Shown here: positions 1-7,990 of the stretch, piece after piece
How the letters are laid out: each line of letters begins with the position of its first letter
Numbering within the stretch: the first letter of the stretch is position 1
Source of the DNA: JAJTFW01 sp964584995
Lineage (GTDB): Bacteria > Bacteroidota > Bacteroidia > AKYH767-A > OLB10
Assembly: GCA_964584995.1 (NCBI GenBank)
Contig: CAZPCA010000030.1
Coordinates: 1-21,470 of the forward strand
DNA: 21,470 bases
Reading direction: 5' to 3'
The notes under the pieces: model-generated
What the model was told of the DNA's origin: nothing
Seen by the model: the letters and a program-made list of their open reading frames with translations, nothing else
Databases searched by the model: none
Position numbers and translations under genes: made by a program

Positions 1-361
1 CGTTGTCCACGTTGTTGCACAGATCGGTGGTGATGCCGGGGTTAACGCTATTGTCATTGTCGTTGCAATCGCCGTTGACGGTCACTGAGCCGGCGATGGG
101 TGCACAAGATGAAGTGGGGCCACCTGCTCCGAAGCCATCGCTGTCGCCGTCCACATAATAGTTCAGGAAGGTATCGTCCTCGTCGGTGGCGCCGTCGCAA
201 TCGTTGTCCACGTTGTTGCACAGATCGGTGGTGATGCCGGGGTTAACGCTATTGTCATTGTCGTTGCAATCGCCGTTGACGGTCACTGAGCCAGCGATGG
301 GCGAACAAGATGAAGTGGGGCTGCCGGCACCGAAGCCATCGCTATCACTGTCCACATAATA
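1..361 (-). repeat. Near-identical 201-bp tandem repeat coding for 67-residue Asp-rich units
   Basis: One unit covers 361-161 and the next 160-1, which is cut by the window edge. The period is exactly 201 bp (67 codons). Bases 1-91 and 202-292 are identical, and the remainder differs at a few sites. Each unit starts YYVD, carries DSDSDGFGAG, then GDCNDNDNSVNPG, then CNNVDNDCDG. These are DxDxDG-type calcium-loop motifs with paired cysteines, as in MopE/thrombospondin-3-like repeats. A more diverged unit of 66 residues precedes them (559-362). The copy number beyond the edge is unknown. Confidence 0.9.
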
Positions 362-3300
362 GTTCAGGAAGGTAAGACCATCGTCGGCTGTGCCGTCACA
401 ATCATCGTCTATAGAATTGCAGAGTTCTACTACGCCTGGATTGATGGAGCTGTTATTGTCGTTGCAATCTGTGTGGTCTGCTACATAGCCGGCAGGGGCA
501 GTACATGCCTGATTGGAAACACTGCCGTCCCCGAATCCATCAAGGTCTGCATCCAAATACCAAATTGGAGTTGGGGTGATCGTGACGTTAAAAGTGCAGG
601 TAGTCGTGTTACCGGCATTGTCAACAGCTGTATAAATAACCTGTGTTGTGCCTACGGCGAAACTTGTACCGGAAGTGAAATTGGAGCTAAAATTACTCAG
701 CGTACAATTGTCTGCTGCACTGGGTTCAGGCCACGTTACGGTGTTTTCACATTGAGTTATATCCGCGGGACATCCAGAAATCACAGGGCCTGTATTGTCC
801 AGGTTGTTGATGGTAATGCTCCCGGTTCCTGTACATCCGTTGGCATCCGTTACAGTATAGGAGGAAGTTCCAACGCCGGCCTGGAAAGTTCCCGTTCCCG
901 TATACGGAGCGGTGCCACCGGTGGCAGTTACAGTGATGCTGGTTTGATCATTGATACAATTCACGTCGCTGCCTGAAGCGTTTACATTGACGGCAGACGG
1001 TTCCTGAACAATCGTAGTGCATTGAATGCTACATCCGTTTTGGTCAGTAGCTGTAACGGTGTAGACACCGGCTGATACGTTTAGGACATTATCAGCATTA
1101 CTGCCGTTACTCCAGTTGTAAATGAAACTACCCGTTCCACCGCTTGCGGCAACTGTCAGGCTTCCTGTCGATGAGCCGAAGCATACGGCGTCTGTCGATG
1201 AACAGACGATGGAAGTGGCCGGTGCATCGAAGATTTCTCCGGAGTTGAAATTGTTACAGCCATTCGCATCGGATACAACTACCGAATAGATGCCGGCAGC
1301 TACATTGTTGAGCGTATCGTCATTGTTAACGATTTGGTTCAATTGTGGATCGTACCAATCATAGGTATAGGGCAATGTTCCTCCACTGGCAATGCCAATG
1401 GCCAGACCCGTGGCGGAACCGAAGCATTGGGTGTTGACTGTGTTCACGCTGATCGTCAGTGGCTGAGGCTCTATCAAGGTAAAGGTGCCGGCGCCTGTAC
1501 AACCGGTTACATCTGTTACTGTGACCTCGTACGTGCCTGTGCCAATACTTACAAGGTTGGATGTGGTGGCTCCGGTATTCCAGAGAAAGGCAAAGGGCGC
1601 GGTGCCATCGTTTACGTTCGCAGTAACAATCCCGTCAGTAAATCCAGTGCAGCTTATCGGCGAAGAGCTGAAGCTGATGGATGGCGGTGCTACTTGGTTC
1701 ACTGTGATCGTATATGTAATGGAGTTGCAACTAGGTTCGGCAGGAACTGCAAATCCGATATTGTCCTGTATGTCGAGTGCGTAAGTGCCTCCTGCAATGT
1801 CAAATAGTGAATCCACTGTATTGTTGCTCAGAGTATCTCGGATAACAACATTGTTTTGCTTCCACACATAACGGAAAGGCGGAGTACCGGCTGAGACTTG
1901 GGCTATGACTTTACCGTTTGACTGATTGCACGTGGCATGTGTTGTGCTTGTGTTGGCCACTATAGCCTTGGACAGTACTGTGCGAACGGGTGAAGTGCCG
2001 GAGCAGCCATCCGGCGTGGTGATGATAGCCTGATAGGTAGAGCCGTACAAGCTGGCGTTTATGCTGTCTGTGACCCGTAATCCACCCACGATATTCAACC
2101 ATTCCAGTGTGCTGCCTGCAGGGTAGCCTGCAGCATAGGCGCCGGTGTCAATTACCTGTAGCCAGTAAGTGGTGTTGTTGCACAAAATGGTGTCACCGGG
2201 AATTATTTTTGGTGAAGGGGGTGCTGTAGGATTTAAAGTGACGCTGGCAGAAGCCGTACATCCATAAAGCAGATCAGTAGCCACTACTGTGAATGTTGTA
2301 TTCTGGTTGATTACGACGTTGGCAGGGTCTTCGGCGGAGGAGGTGAATCCCGCAGGTGACGATGTCCAGGAGTAACTCAGCCCCGTCGGATAAATGAACT
2401 GGAGGCCCCAGGATGTCAGTGTTCCAAGATCCGTTAATGCATCGTCCAGGATGGTCAGTGTCCAAGTTCCATTGGGATTGCCTGACAGTGTGGATAGATT
2501 CTGTTCAGGAATATAGGCCCCCGTCAAGGTGGCAGCGGCAGTCACCGAGGATACGGTAGTGGCTGCGTCGTCGCGGAAAGAGACGTTGACAAAGTTGTCT
2601 CCAGAGCTTCCCTGATTGGTGCACAATGCTACCGACTCGCCTGTGACAGTGGTTTTAGCATTGGTGCCGTTGGCCGTATTCAGTAATGTTCCGTTCGGGC
2701 GTGTCAGGTAAATTTCGACATCTCCGTTCCATGTATGCGTGACATTGAGTTCTGTGACCCTTACCGTCACGCCCGGTCCAAGATTGGGTAAGCCGCTTAC
2801 CTGTATGGTAGAGGTCACGCCTGAAGTGTTATTATCTGGAATACTAACGGATGTACCATTGCTGGCGGAAAGGCTGGCATCATTGGTACCAGTAGCATTC
2901 AGGGAAAATGGGGTGCCGATACATATTAGAGAAGTACTTGCCGCAGCCGACAGAACCGGCGTTGTGGCGAACATTACCGGGACGGTGTTTGATGTACCTG
3001 TGCAGCCGTTAGCCGAGCTCAACACTACTGAATAGGCTCCACTACTTGTTGCGGAGTACGTATTCCCTGTTGCACCTGCGATGTTCGTTCCGTTCAATCG
3101 CCACTGGAATCCGGTCGCGCCTGTCGAACTAGTGATTTGTAAATCCACTGATGATGCAGGAGGACATGCATTCGGTGACCCTACAGCATTGATAATTGCC
3201 GTTGGCCCTGATGTGCCTTCTACAAAGACCTGTGTGGACGGCGAGGAGATTCCACTGCACGTTACATTACATCTGAAATACCTCGATGAATTTAAGCCTG

Positions 3301-4825
3301 CATATGTGTAGGATGTAGTCGTGGCTCCATTGATACTGGTCCAATTCACAGCGTCCACCGATTCCTCCCATTGATAAGTCTGACCAGTCCCACTGCTGAA
3401 TCCTGAAATGGTGAGGACAGGGTTGACCGGAATAGTATTACAGAATTGCAGGATGGAGGATTGTGTAATCCCCGCATTGGGAGGCGATGTACAGGGAGGT
3501 TCCACCTGCAATAGGATATCATAATCTTCAACTTCACCATAGGTGGATCCGATATCTGCTCCGCATGCCTGTCCATTGGTGAACGTCGCATCAACACCTC
3601 CTTTGATGCGCAGGCGAGTTAAACCGGCAGTGGCGGTAGCTGGTACGGTGAAGTTGAATACCGCAATTCCATTCGTCCCAGGGTTAATCGTGCTACTCAA
3701 GGCCTCTATCGCCTGAAGGTTGCCATTTCGGTTGAAGTCGATCCATGCATTGGTGAATTGGTTTGGATCCGATTGAAGTGAAACACTGAGTGTATAGGTT
3801 TGGCCGATGAATAAGGTGGTAGCAGCGACTCCTGGTGTGAAATAGGTGTAGTTGCTATTGCCTGGACAGCCAGCGCTGGTATTGTTCAAGGTGTTGAGGG
3901 TAACATTGATTATGCCATCACCAGAGCATTGGGAGTGAGTGGCAGCGCAGTAACAATTAAGCAAGGAGTTCAGGGTCACTTGTACCGGATTGGATGTTCC
4001 GACCAGGCCTGAGCTGGCACAAGTTACCCGGCAGCGATAGAATGTAGTAGCAGTCTGGGACGTGGAAACAGTAGCTGTGCTGGTGCCAAAATTCACCCAA
4101 GAGCCAGCTGTGCCAGTGGGAGAGGATTGCCATTGATAGGATACACCTGTACCGGCGGTAGCATTTTGAAGCGACAAGTTGAAGTTGCTACCGCTGCATG
4201 CAGAGGCCACAGATGAAATAGTGTTACCAGGATTGGGAGTGCCTGAACAACCAGCGGTGATTTCAGATAGAGTGACGTTGTCAAAATTCAGGTAATAGTC
4301 GCCACTTTGCCAGGTTGCTCCCCAGCGAATGAACAAAGCGCCTGCAGGTGGACTGAACGTATGTGTTTTACTGATACAGGCATTGCCCAACTGGGTCTCA
4401 TTGCTTACAGTGGCGATGGTCGTCCAGGGGCCAGTAGCTGTTGCACCATATTGAACAACAAAATTTCCCCAATTGGAAGCAGCAGCAGTGTTGGCTGACC
4501 ATACGGCAGCTTTGTAGGTATAGCCTATGGTGACAATACCGCCAACAGCAGTCCCGGTTAGCGGTGAAATCAATTGACCCGTGGTTACACCACTGTACAG
4601 ATTTCTCCGCATGGCTCCACCAGTTCCACCACAAGCCGTTGTACCGGTAAAACGGGCGAAATTACCTGTCCATCCTGTTGCATTGGCGTCAAAGTTGAAC
4701 GTGTAGTTGATTTGCGCACGTCCTTGGAAATCGCTCAAAAGCAGAAAGAGGAAAGCGATGAAAAAAATGAAAAGAAATGTTTTTCTTCCGGCAACTAAAC
4801 TTTTTAGATACATGAAGTGTTTCAT
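1..4825 (-). CDS. Giant modular secreted surface protein (3' end beyond left edge)
   Basis: The minus strand stays open from an ATG at 4825 to the window edge, giving 1608 codons with no stop. A second ATG at 4813 is possible, and neither has a clear SD. The N-terminus is a signal peptide with a basic part, a Phe/Leu core and a probable cut near GRA|Q (about residue 36). In order I see a jelly-roll-like segment (~37-185), an Ig-like segment (~188-287), a GEVEDY domain ending YGEVEDYD (~288-437), two more Ig-like segments, a proprotein-convertase P domain (~655-815, from SVSIPDNN to the GTWTLTILDD region), about five SprB-like repeats (~956-1335), a HYR domain (~1342-1420, GCPADIT, AVDNAGN) and MopE-like Asp-rich repeats from ~1423. 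Such proteins in Bacteroidota are usually type IX secretion cargo, adhesins or gliding proteins. The expected C-terminal sorting domain would lie outside the window, so the function is inferred. Confidence 0.9.
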   Translation of the reverse strand, partial: MKHFMYLKSLVAGRKTFLFIFFIAFLFLLLSDFQGRAQINYTFNFDANATGWTGNFARFTGTTACGGTGGAMRRNLYSGVTTGQLISPLTGTAVGGIVTIGYTYKAAVWSANTAAASNWGNFVVQYGATATGPWTTIATVSNETQLGNACISKTHTFSPPAGALFIRWGATWQSGDYYLNFDNVTLSEITAGCSGTPNPGNTISSVASACSGSNFNLSLQNATAGTGVSYQWQSSPTGTAGSWVNFGTSTATVSTSQTATTFYRCRVTCASSGLVGTSNPVQVTLNSLLNCYCAATHSQCSGDGIINVTLNTLNNTSAGCPGNSNYTYFTPGVAATTLFIGQTYTLSVSLQSDPNQFTNAWIDFNRNGNLQAIEALSSTINPGTNGIAVFNFTVPATATAGLTRLRIKGGVDATFTNGQACGADIGSTYGEVEDYDILLQVEPPCTSPPNAGITQSSILQFCNTIPVNPVLTISGFSSGTGQTYQWEESVDAVNWTSINGATTTSYTYAGLNSSRYFRCNVTCSGISSPSTQVFVEGTSGPTAIINAVGSPNACPPASSVDLQITSSTGATGFQWRLNGTNIAGATGNTYSATSSGAYSVVLSSANGCTGTSNTVPVMFATTPVLSAAASTSLICIGTPFSLNATGTNDASLSASNGTSVSIPDNNTSGVTSTIQVSGLPNLGPGVTVRVTELNVTHTWNGDVEIYLTRPNGTLLNTANGTNAKTTVTGESVALCTNQGSSGDNFVNVSFRDDAATTVSSVTAAATLTGAYIPEQNLSTLSGNPNGTWTLTILDDALTDLGTLTSWGLQFIYPTGLSYSWTSSPAGFTSSAEDPANVVINQNTTFTVVATDLLYGCTASASVTLNPTAPPSPKIIPGDTILCNNTTYWLQVIDTGAYAAGYPAGSTLEWLNIVGGLRVTDSINASLYGSTYQAIITTPDGCSGTSPVRTVLSKAIVANTSTTHATCNQSNGKVIAQVSAGTPPFRYVWKQNNVVIRDTLSNNTVDSLFDIAGGTYALDIQDNIGFAVPAEPSCNSITYTITVNQVAPPSISFSSSPISCTGFTDGIVTANVNDGTAPFAFLWNTGATTSNLVSIGTGTYEVTVTDVTGCTGAGTFTLIEPQPLTISVNTVNTQCFGSATGLAIGIASGGTLPYTYDWYDPQLNQIVNNDDTLNNVAAGIYSVVVSDANGCNNFNSGEIFDAPATSIVCSSTDAVCFGSSTGSLTVAASGGTGSFIYNWSNGSNADNVLNVSAGVYTVTATDQNGCSIQCTTIVQEPSAVNVNASGSDVNCINDQTSITVTATGGTAPYTGTGTFQAGVGTSSYTVTDANGCTGTGSITINNLDNTGPVISGCPADITQCENTVTWPEPSAADNCTLSNFSSNFTSGTSFAVGTTQVIYTAVDNAGNTTTCTFNVTITPTPIWYLDADLDGFGDGSVSNQACTAPAGYVADHTDCNDNNSSINPGVVELCNSIDDDCDGTADDGLTFLNYYVDSDSDGFGAGSPTSSCSPIAGSVTVNGDCNDNDNSVNPGITTDLCNNVDNDCDGATDEDDTFLNYYVDGDSDGFGAGGPTSSCAPIAGSVTVNGDCNDNDNSVNPGITTDLCNNVDN

Positions 4826-5009
4826 AAAGTTTTGTTTTTGTAAAATTCAAATCAGAAATTAAAAATCTTTCCTACCCATGGAATGAAAAAAGGACTCATG
4901 CCCTATTTTGTTGGGCAAACGTCAAATTTTGGCAGGTAAAAGTTGAATTTCTACTTTGTACCCGAAAAAGTAAATGAGTGTTAAACCCTATTGACGAAAA
5001 TTAGATAAG
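4826..5009. other. AT-rich intergenic leader between nth and the giant surface gene
   Basis: This stretch must hold the promoter of the giant gene, unless it is read from nth. I find no full TTG...TAnnTTTG pair. A 5-bp inverted repeat (4899-4903/4913-4917), followed on the minus strand by a T-rich run, could be a weak nth terminator, but the stem is too short to call. Confidence 0.4.
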
Positions 5010-5651
5010 TTATCTGGATTTTCTTTTAAAGTACTGACAAATAGTCTTTAAGCCGCATTCGGTGCAACGTGGATTTCTGGCCAGGCAAACATATCTGCCG
5101 TGTAAAATGAGCCAATGATGGGCCACAGGTATGATGTCAGGTGGAAAATGCTTGATCAGTTGCATCTCTGCGGCCAAAGGAGTTGTGGCTTTTTGCGTAA
5201 GACCGAGTCGCGCTGAAACCCGGAAAACATGTGTGTCTACTGCCATCGCCGGTTGGTTGAAAACAACAGAGGCAATAACATTGGCTGTTTTTCTCCCGAC
5301 CCCGGGAAGCCTGACCAGATCCTCAATGGCTGACGGCACTTCGCCATTGAATTCTTCTACCAGCATGCGTGCCATGCCGGCAAGATGTTTGGCTTTGTTG
5401 TTGGGATAGCTGATACTGCGAATGAAGGTGAAAATTTCATCCGGTTCCGCGAGCGCTAGCAACTCTACGTCGGGAAAAGCCTTGAACAAGGCAGGGGTGA
5501 CCATGTTGACCCTTTTATCTGTGCATTGAGCAGATAGCACTACAGCAACCAATAATTCATAGGGGTTGGTGTAAGCCAATTCCGTCTCGGCCACGGGAAA
5601 ATGCTCTTGAAAATAGGCGGTTACTGCTGCGTAGCGATCTTTGCGGGTCAT
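5010..5651 (-). CDS. nth: Endonuclease III (DNA glycosylase/AP lyase)
   Basis: A base-excision repair enzyme that removes oxidised pyrimidines and cleaves the abasic site. At 213 residues it matches the family. The helix-hairpin-helix LPGVGRKTANV (115-125) carries the catalytic lysine K121, and VDTHVFRV holds the catalytic aspartate D139. The C-terminal 4Fe-4S site has the exact spacing C-x6-C-x2-C-x5-C (C189, C196, C199, C205). The start fits the E. coli enzyme, where the LSAQxTD motif lies at almost the same residue number. A terminator-like hairpin ends only a few bases upstream of the ATG, so the gene needs a promoter of its own there or depends on read-through from the sigma factor unit. 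Confidence 0.97.
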   Translation of the reverse strand: MTRKDRYAAVTAYFQEHFPVAETELAYTNPYELLVAVVLSAQCTDKRVNMVTPALFKAFPDVELLALAEPDEIFTFIRSISYPNNKAKHLAGMARMLVEEFNGEVPSAIEDLVRLPGVGRKTANVIASVVFNQPAMAVDTHVFRVSARLGLTQKATTPLAAEMQLIKHFPPDIIPVAHHWLILHGRYVCLARNPRCTECGLKTICQYFKRKSR

Positions 5652-5657
5652 AGGGGT

Positions 5658-5691
5658 AAAAGAAAACCGTCGGTAAAAATACTTCCGACGG
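5658..5691 (-). terminator. Rho-independent terminator of the sigma factor/78-aa unit, abutting nth
   Basis: On the minus strand a perfect 7-bp stem, CCGTCGG/CCGACGG (5691-5685 with 5673-5667), with an 11-nt loop is followed directly by TTTTCTTTT (5666-5658). Only six bases separate the T-tract from the nth start codon. The loop contains TATTTTTA, one mismatch from a TAnnTTTG -7 box, so it might also serve nth as a promoter. That second role is speculative. Confidence 0.8.
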
Positions 5692-5720
5692 CTCTACGTT
5701 TTTATGCAATCTTGATTTTT

Positions 5721-5957
5721 TTACCTTGCCTGCAAGGGGGCGGTGAGCGAGGCGTAGGCCAATACGCTCTGCACACTGACCGGAGAGGCATGCATCAGCG
5801 ATTGTTGTACCAACGAACGCGCTTCCACAAGGCTTTCAAAGGTTTCGGCGACTTCTTCGTGGTTGTCTATCGCCTGTTGTATCTGTACAGTCTGGGAAAG
5901 TTCTGTCTCGTTGTACAGATAAAGGATGAGATCGTTGAGAGTAAGCGTTTCGTTCAT
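5721..5957 (-). CDS. 78-aa protein downstream of ECF sigma factor; possible zinc-less anti-sigma-like domain
   Basis: It starts 53 bp after the sigma factor stop on the same strand and ends before a shared terminator, so the two are probably co-transcribed. It has no signal peptide or membrane segment and no cysteines. The N-terminal half (about 5-50; LILYLYNETELS, then an acidic helix with HEEVAETFESL) has the feel of the helical N-terminal domain of cytoplasmic anti-sigma factors (L..YL..ELs...I..H..C..C), but without the HxxxCxxC zinc ligands. The rest is helical and polar. I do not recognise a named family. The anti-sigma idea rests on position and loose resemblance. The real-gene call rests on tight packing, frame and terminator. 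Confidence 0.65.
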   Translation of the reverse strand: MNETLTLNDLILYLYNETELSQTVQIQQAIDNHEEVAETFESLVEARSLVQQSLMHASPVSVQSVLAYASLTAPLQAR

Positions 5958-6010
5958 AGGCTTTTTTTACGTTATGCCTATTGAACGGAACACGGCCTGC
6001 ATTTATTGTA

Positions 6011-6595
6011 TCAGGAAACCAAAACGAGTTGTTTGTCCTTAATGAGCTTTCTCAGGTTGATGAGGGCATAGCGCATTCTTCCCAGGGAAGTATTGATGCT
6101 CACATGGGTGCATTCTGCAATCTCCTTGAAGGACATATTCGCAAAATGACGCATGATGACGACTTCGCGCTGGTCATAGGGCAGTTCCTCGATCAACTGA
6201 CGGACCTGATTTTTGACCTGCTCGTCCATCAGCTTGTCTTCGGCATTGCTGTCGGTGAGGGGAAGCGTATCAAATACAGAATATTCGTCTGTATCATATA
6301 CCATCGGCATGCGCTTGAGGCTACGGAAATGATCAATCACCAGGTTATGGGCAATGCGCAATACCCAGGAAATGAATTTTCCTTCCTCGTTGTAATGGCC
6401 GGATCGTAGCGTGTTGATGACCTTGATAAACGTCTCCTGAAAGAGGTCATTGGCCAAATCTTTGTCTTTCACCAACAGGTAAATGCTGGTGAAAACTCTT
6501 CTTTCGTGGCGCAGGATCAACTCCTGAAGTGTGGATTCATCTCCTCCCAGAAAAGATGAAACCAATTGCTGGTCGGTTTTTTGTTCTTTACACAT
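6011..6595 (-). CDS. ECF-type RNA polymerase sigma factor
   Basis: A 194-residue sigma-70 family protein of the extracytoplasmic-function type. Region 2 covers about 25-92 (DLFQETFIKVI, core binding and -10 recognition; FISWVLRIAHNLVIDHFR). Region 4 covers about 128-185 (ELPYDQREVVIMRHFANMS, then a helix-turn-helix FKEIAECTHVSINTSLGRM). There are no region 1 or 3 domains and no C-terminal extension. The start at 6595 is supported by an AAGGAGG five bases upstream. The downstream neighbour is a 78-residue protein that may modulate it; no transmembrane FecR-like anti-sigma factor is present. The target regulon cannot be read from the window. Confidence 0.95.
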   Translation of the reverse strand: MCKEQKTDQQLVSSFLGGDESTLQELILRHERRVFTSIYLLVKDKDLANDLFQETFIKVINTLRSGHYNEEGKFISWVLRIAHNLVIDHFRSLKRMPMVYDTDEYSVFDTLPLTDSNAEDKLMDEQVKNQVRQLIEELPYDQREVVIMRHFANMSFKEIAECTHVSINTSLGRMRYALINLRKLIKDKQLVLVS

Positions 6596-6600
6596 AGTTG

Positions 6601-6607
6601 CCTCCTT
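6601..6607 (-). promoter_or_regulatory. Strong Shine-Dalgarno of the sigma factor gene
   Basis: AAGGAGG reads on the minus strand, with five bases (CAACT) before the ATG at 6595. It is nearly a full match to the anti-SD. The other starts in this window lack anything comparable, as expected for Bacteroidota. The site fixes the start codon. Confidence 0.85.
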
Positions 6608-6860
6608 GTTAAAAGGGGTTGAATTGTACTGAAACTAACTAAGTGTAGAGATTTGAACCTATAGGCGATTGGCTTGTTGCGGATTGGTAGTAAACGTGTA
6701 ACGGCGGATGTCAATAAAAATTGTGTCACCCTTTTTGTTATTTCAAATGTACGATACCGAAAAGGCCAATGCAAGCATTTTTTGCTGTTTTTTCTTTTGC
6801 TGGGTTTATTTTACCGCTCACTGACAAGCACTTTTGGGCGTCTTTGGTTAAATTCGCAGC
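6608..6860. other. Divergent intergenic region between sigma factor and PD40 gene
   Basis: These 253 bp must carry the promoters of the sigma factor unit (minus) and of the beta-propeller gene (plus). On the plus strand TAAATTCG (6849-6856), one mismatch from TAnnTTTG, ends four bases before the ATG at 6861. No good -33 box is at the usual distance, so this is a weak call. I see no clear minus-strand promoter, RNA gene or repeat. Confidence 0.35.
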
Positions 6861-7961
6861 ATGAAAACCTACCTGCTTGCCTTACTTAACTTATTCTTTT
6901 TTAGCACTTTCTCTTATTCTCAGTCCGTTATATTTGCCAAGCCTGAACTGGATGCGGCTACCTTGTTATATCCGGGAGAAGAGAAGCACTTGTCAAACAT
7001 ACGGCAGTTGACTTTCGGTGGCGATAACGCCGAAGCCTATTTCAGTTTCGACAACCAGGCCATCACCTTTCAGGCTACCAACGCTGCCTGGAGTGCTTCC
7101 TGCGATCAGATCTATTATTTCAAATTGAAAGAGAAGGATATGAAAGCCGGAGCGCCGCAACGTATCTCCACGGGCTTGGGCCGAACAACCTGTTCTTATT
7201 TTATGCCCGGTGATACTACTATTTTGTACGCATCCACCCATGAGGGTGACTCTGCGTGTCCACCGCCTCCTGCCAAACGGGAAGACGGCAAATATGTATG
7301 GGCAATCTATCCTGATTTTGATATCTACATCGCAGGTTTGGATGGTGCAATACGTAAGAAGCTGACGAGTGAACCCGGGTATGATGCTGAAGCTACTGTC
7401 TCTCCCGATGGGAAGAAAATCGTATTCACCAGTATGCGTACCGGGGATCTGGAATTGTACGTGATGGACGTGGACGGTAGTAATCTCAAGCAGATAACAC
7501 GAGACCTGGGATACGATGGTGGAGCTTTCTTTTCGCCCGACAGCAAACAGTTGATATTCCGGGCTTCGAGGCCTAAGACGGAGGAAGAGATAGCGGTTTA
7601 CAAAGGCCTGTTGAAAGAGAATCTTGTACAACCCACCAACATGGAACTCTATGTCTGTAATATCGACGGATCAGGACTGAAGAAAATAACCAACCTGCCT
7701 AATGCCTCCTGGGCGCCCTTTTTTCACCCTTCCGGTAAAAAGGTCATCTTTTCTTCCAACCATCCATCGAAGAGAGGCTTGCCGTTCAATTTGTGGATGA
7801 TCGATGTAGACGGGAAAAACCTGGAACAAATCACCTTCGATGGTATGTTCGATGCTTTCCCCATGTTTTCGCCTGATGGTAAAAAGCTGATTTTTTCTTC
7901 CAACCGGAACAACAAAGGAGGCAGAGATACCAATCTCTTTATCGCGGACTGGAAAGACTGA
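6861..7961 (+). CDS. Exported TolB-like PD40 beta-propeller protein
   Basis: A 366-residue protein with a signal peptide (hydrophobic 4-18; likely cut around SYS|Q, residue 20/21) and no lipobox, so probably periplasmic or secreted. It is built of PD40/WD40-like blades; clear cores are EATVSPDGKKIVFTS (178-191), GAFFSPDSKQLIF (221-233), APFFHPSGKKVIFSS (285-299) and PMFSPDGKKLIFSS (334-347). Between blades run ELYVMDVDGSNLKQIT-type strands. A Cys/Pro-rich insertion (CPPPPAKR, 133-140) interrupts an early blade. It lacks the N-terminal TolB domain and has no tol-pal neighbours, so tolB is not an appropriate symbol. Many Bacteroidota proteins of this kind have no known role. It is convergent with the solute-binding lipoprotein gene. 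Confidence 0.9.
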   Translation: MKTYLLALLNLFFFSTFSYSQSVIFAKPELDAATLLYPGEEKHLSNIRQLTFGGDNAEAYFSFDNQAITFQATNAAWSASCDQIYYFKLKEKDMKAGAPQRISTGLGRTTCSYFMPGDTTILYASTHEGDSACPPPPAKREDGKYVWAIYPDFDIYIAGLDGAIRKKLTSEPGYDAEATVSPDGKKIVFTSMRTGDLELYVMDVDGSNLKQITRDLGYDGGAFFSPDSKQLIFRASRPKTEEEIAVYKGLLKENLVQPTNMELYVCNIDGSGLKKITNLPNASWAPFFHPSGKKVIFSSNHPSKRGLPFNLWMIDVDGKNLEQITFDGMFDAFPMFSPDGKKLIFSSNRNNKGGRDTNLFIADWKD

Positions 7962-7971
7962 GTTGATTCAC

Positions 7972-7990
7972 CAGCGGTCATTTTCCGCTG
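7972..7990. terminator. Small hairpin at the convergent gene ends
   Basis: CAGCGG (7972-7977) and CCGCTG (7985-7990) form a 6-bp stem with a 7-nt loop. The stop codon of the minus-strand gene (7978-7980) sits in the loop. No U-tract follows on either strand, so this is at best a weak bidirectional terminator. Confidence 0.3.

Noticed and set aside
1..402. Regular DNA repeat as a possible CRISPR array
   Set aside because: The period is 201 bp, an exact multiple of three, and the repeats code for Asp-rich protein units; there are no short repeats with unique spacers.
473..1807. Plus-strand open frames of 167 and 157 residues
   Set aside because: They are antisense to the long minus-strand surface gene, show no recognisable domain, and their sense frame has intact HYR and SprB-like repeats.
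4894..4917. Possible nth terminator in the intergenic leader
   Set aside because: The stem is only 5 bp with a 9-nt loop and the T-run is separated from it by several bases.
6861..7961. Naming the PD40 protein tolB
   Set aside because: It lacks the TolB N-terminal domain and has no tol-pal neighbours; only the propeller repeats are shared.
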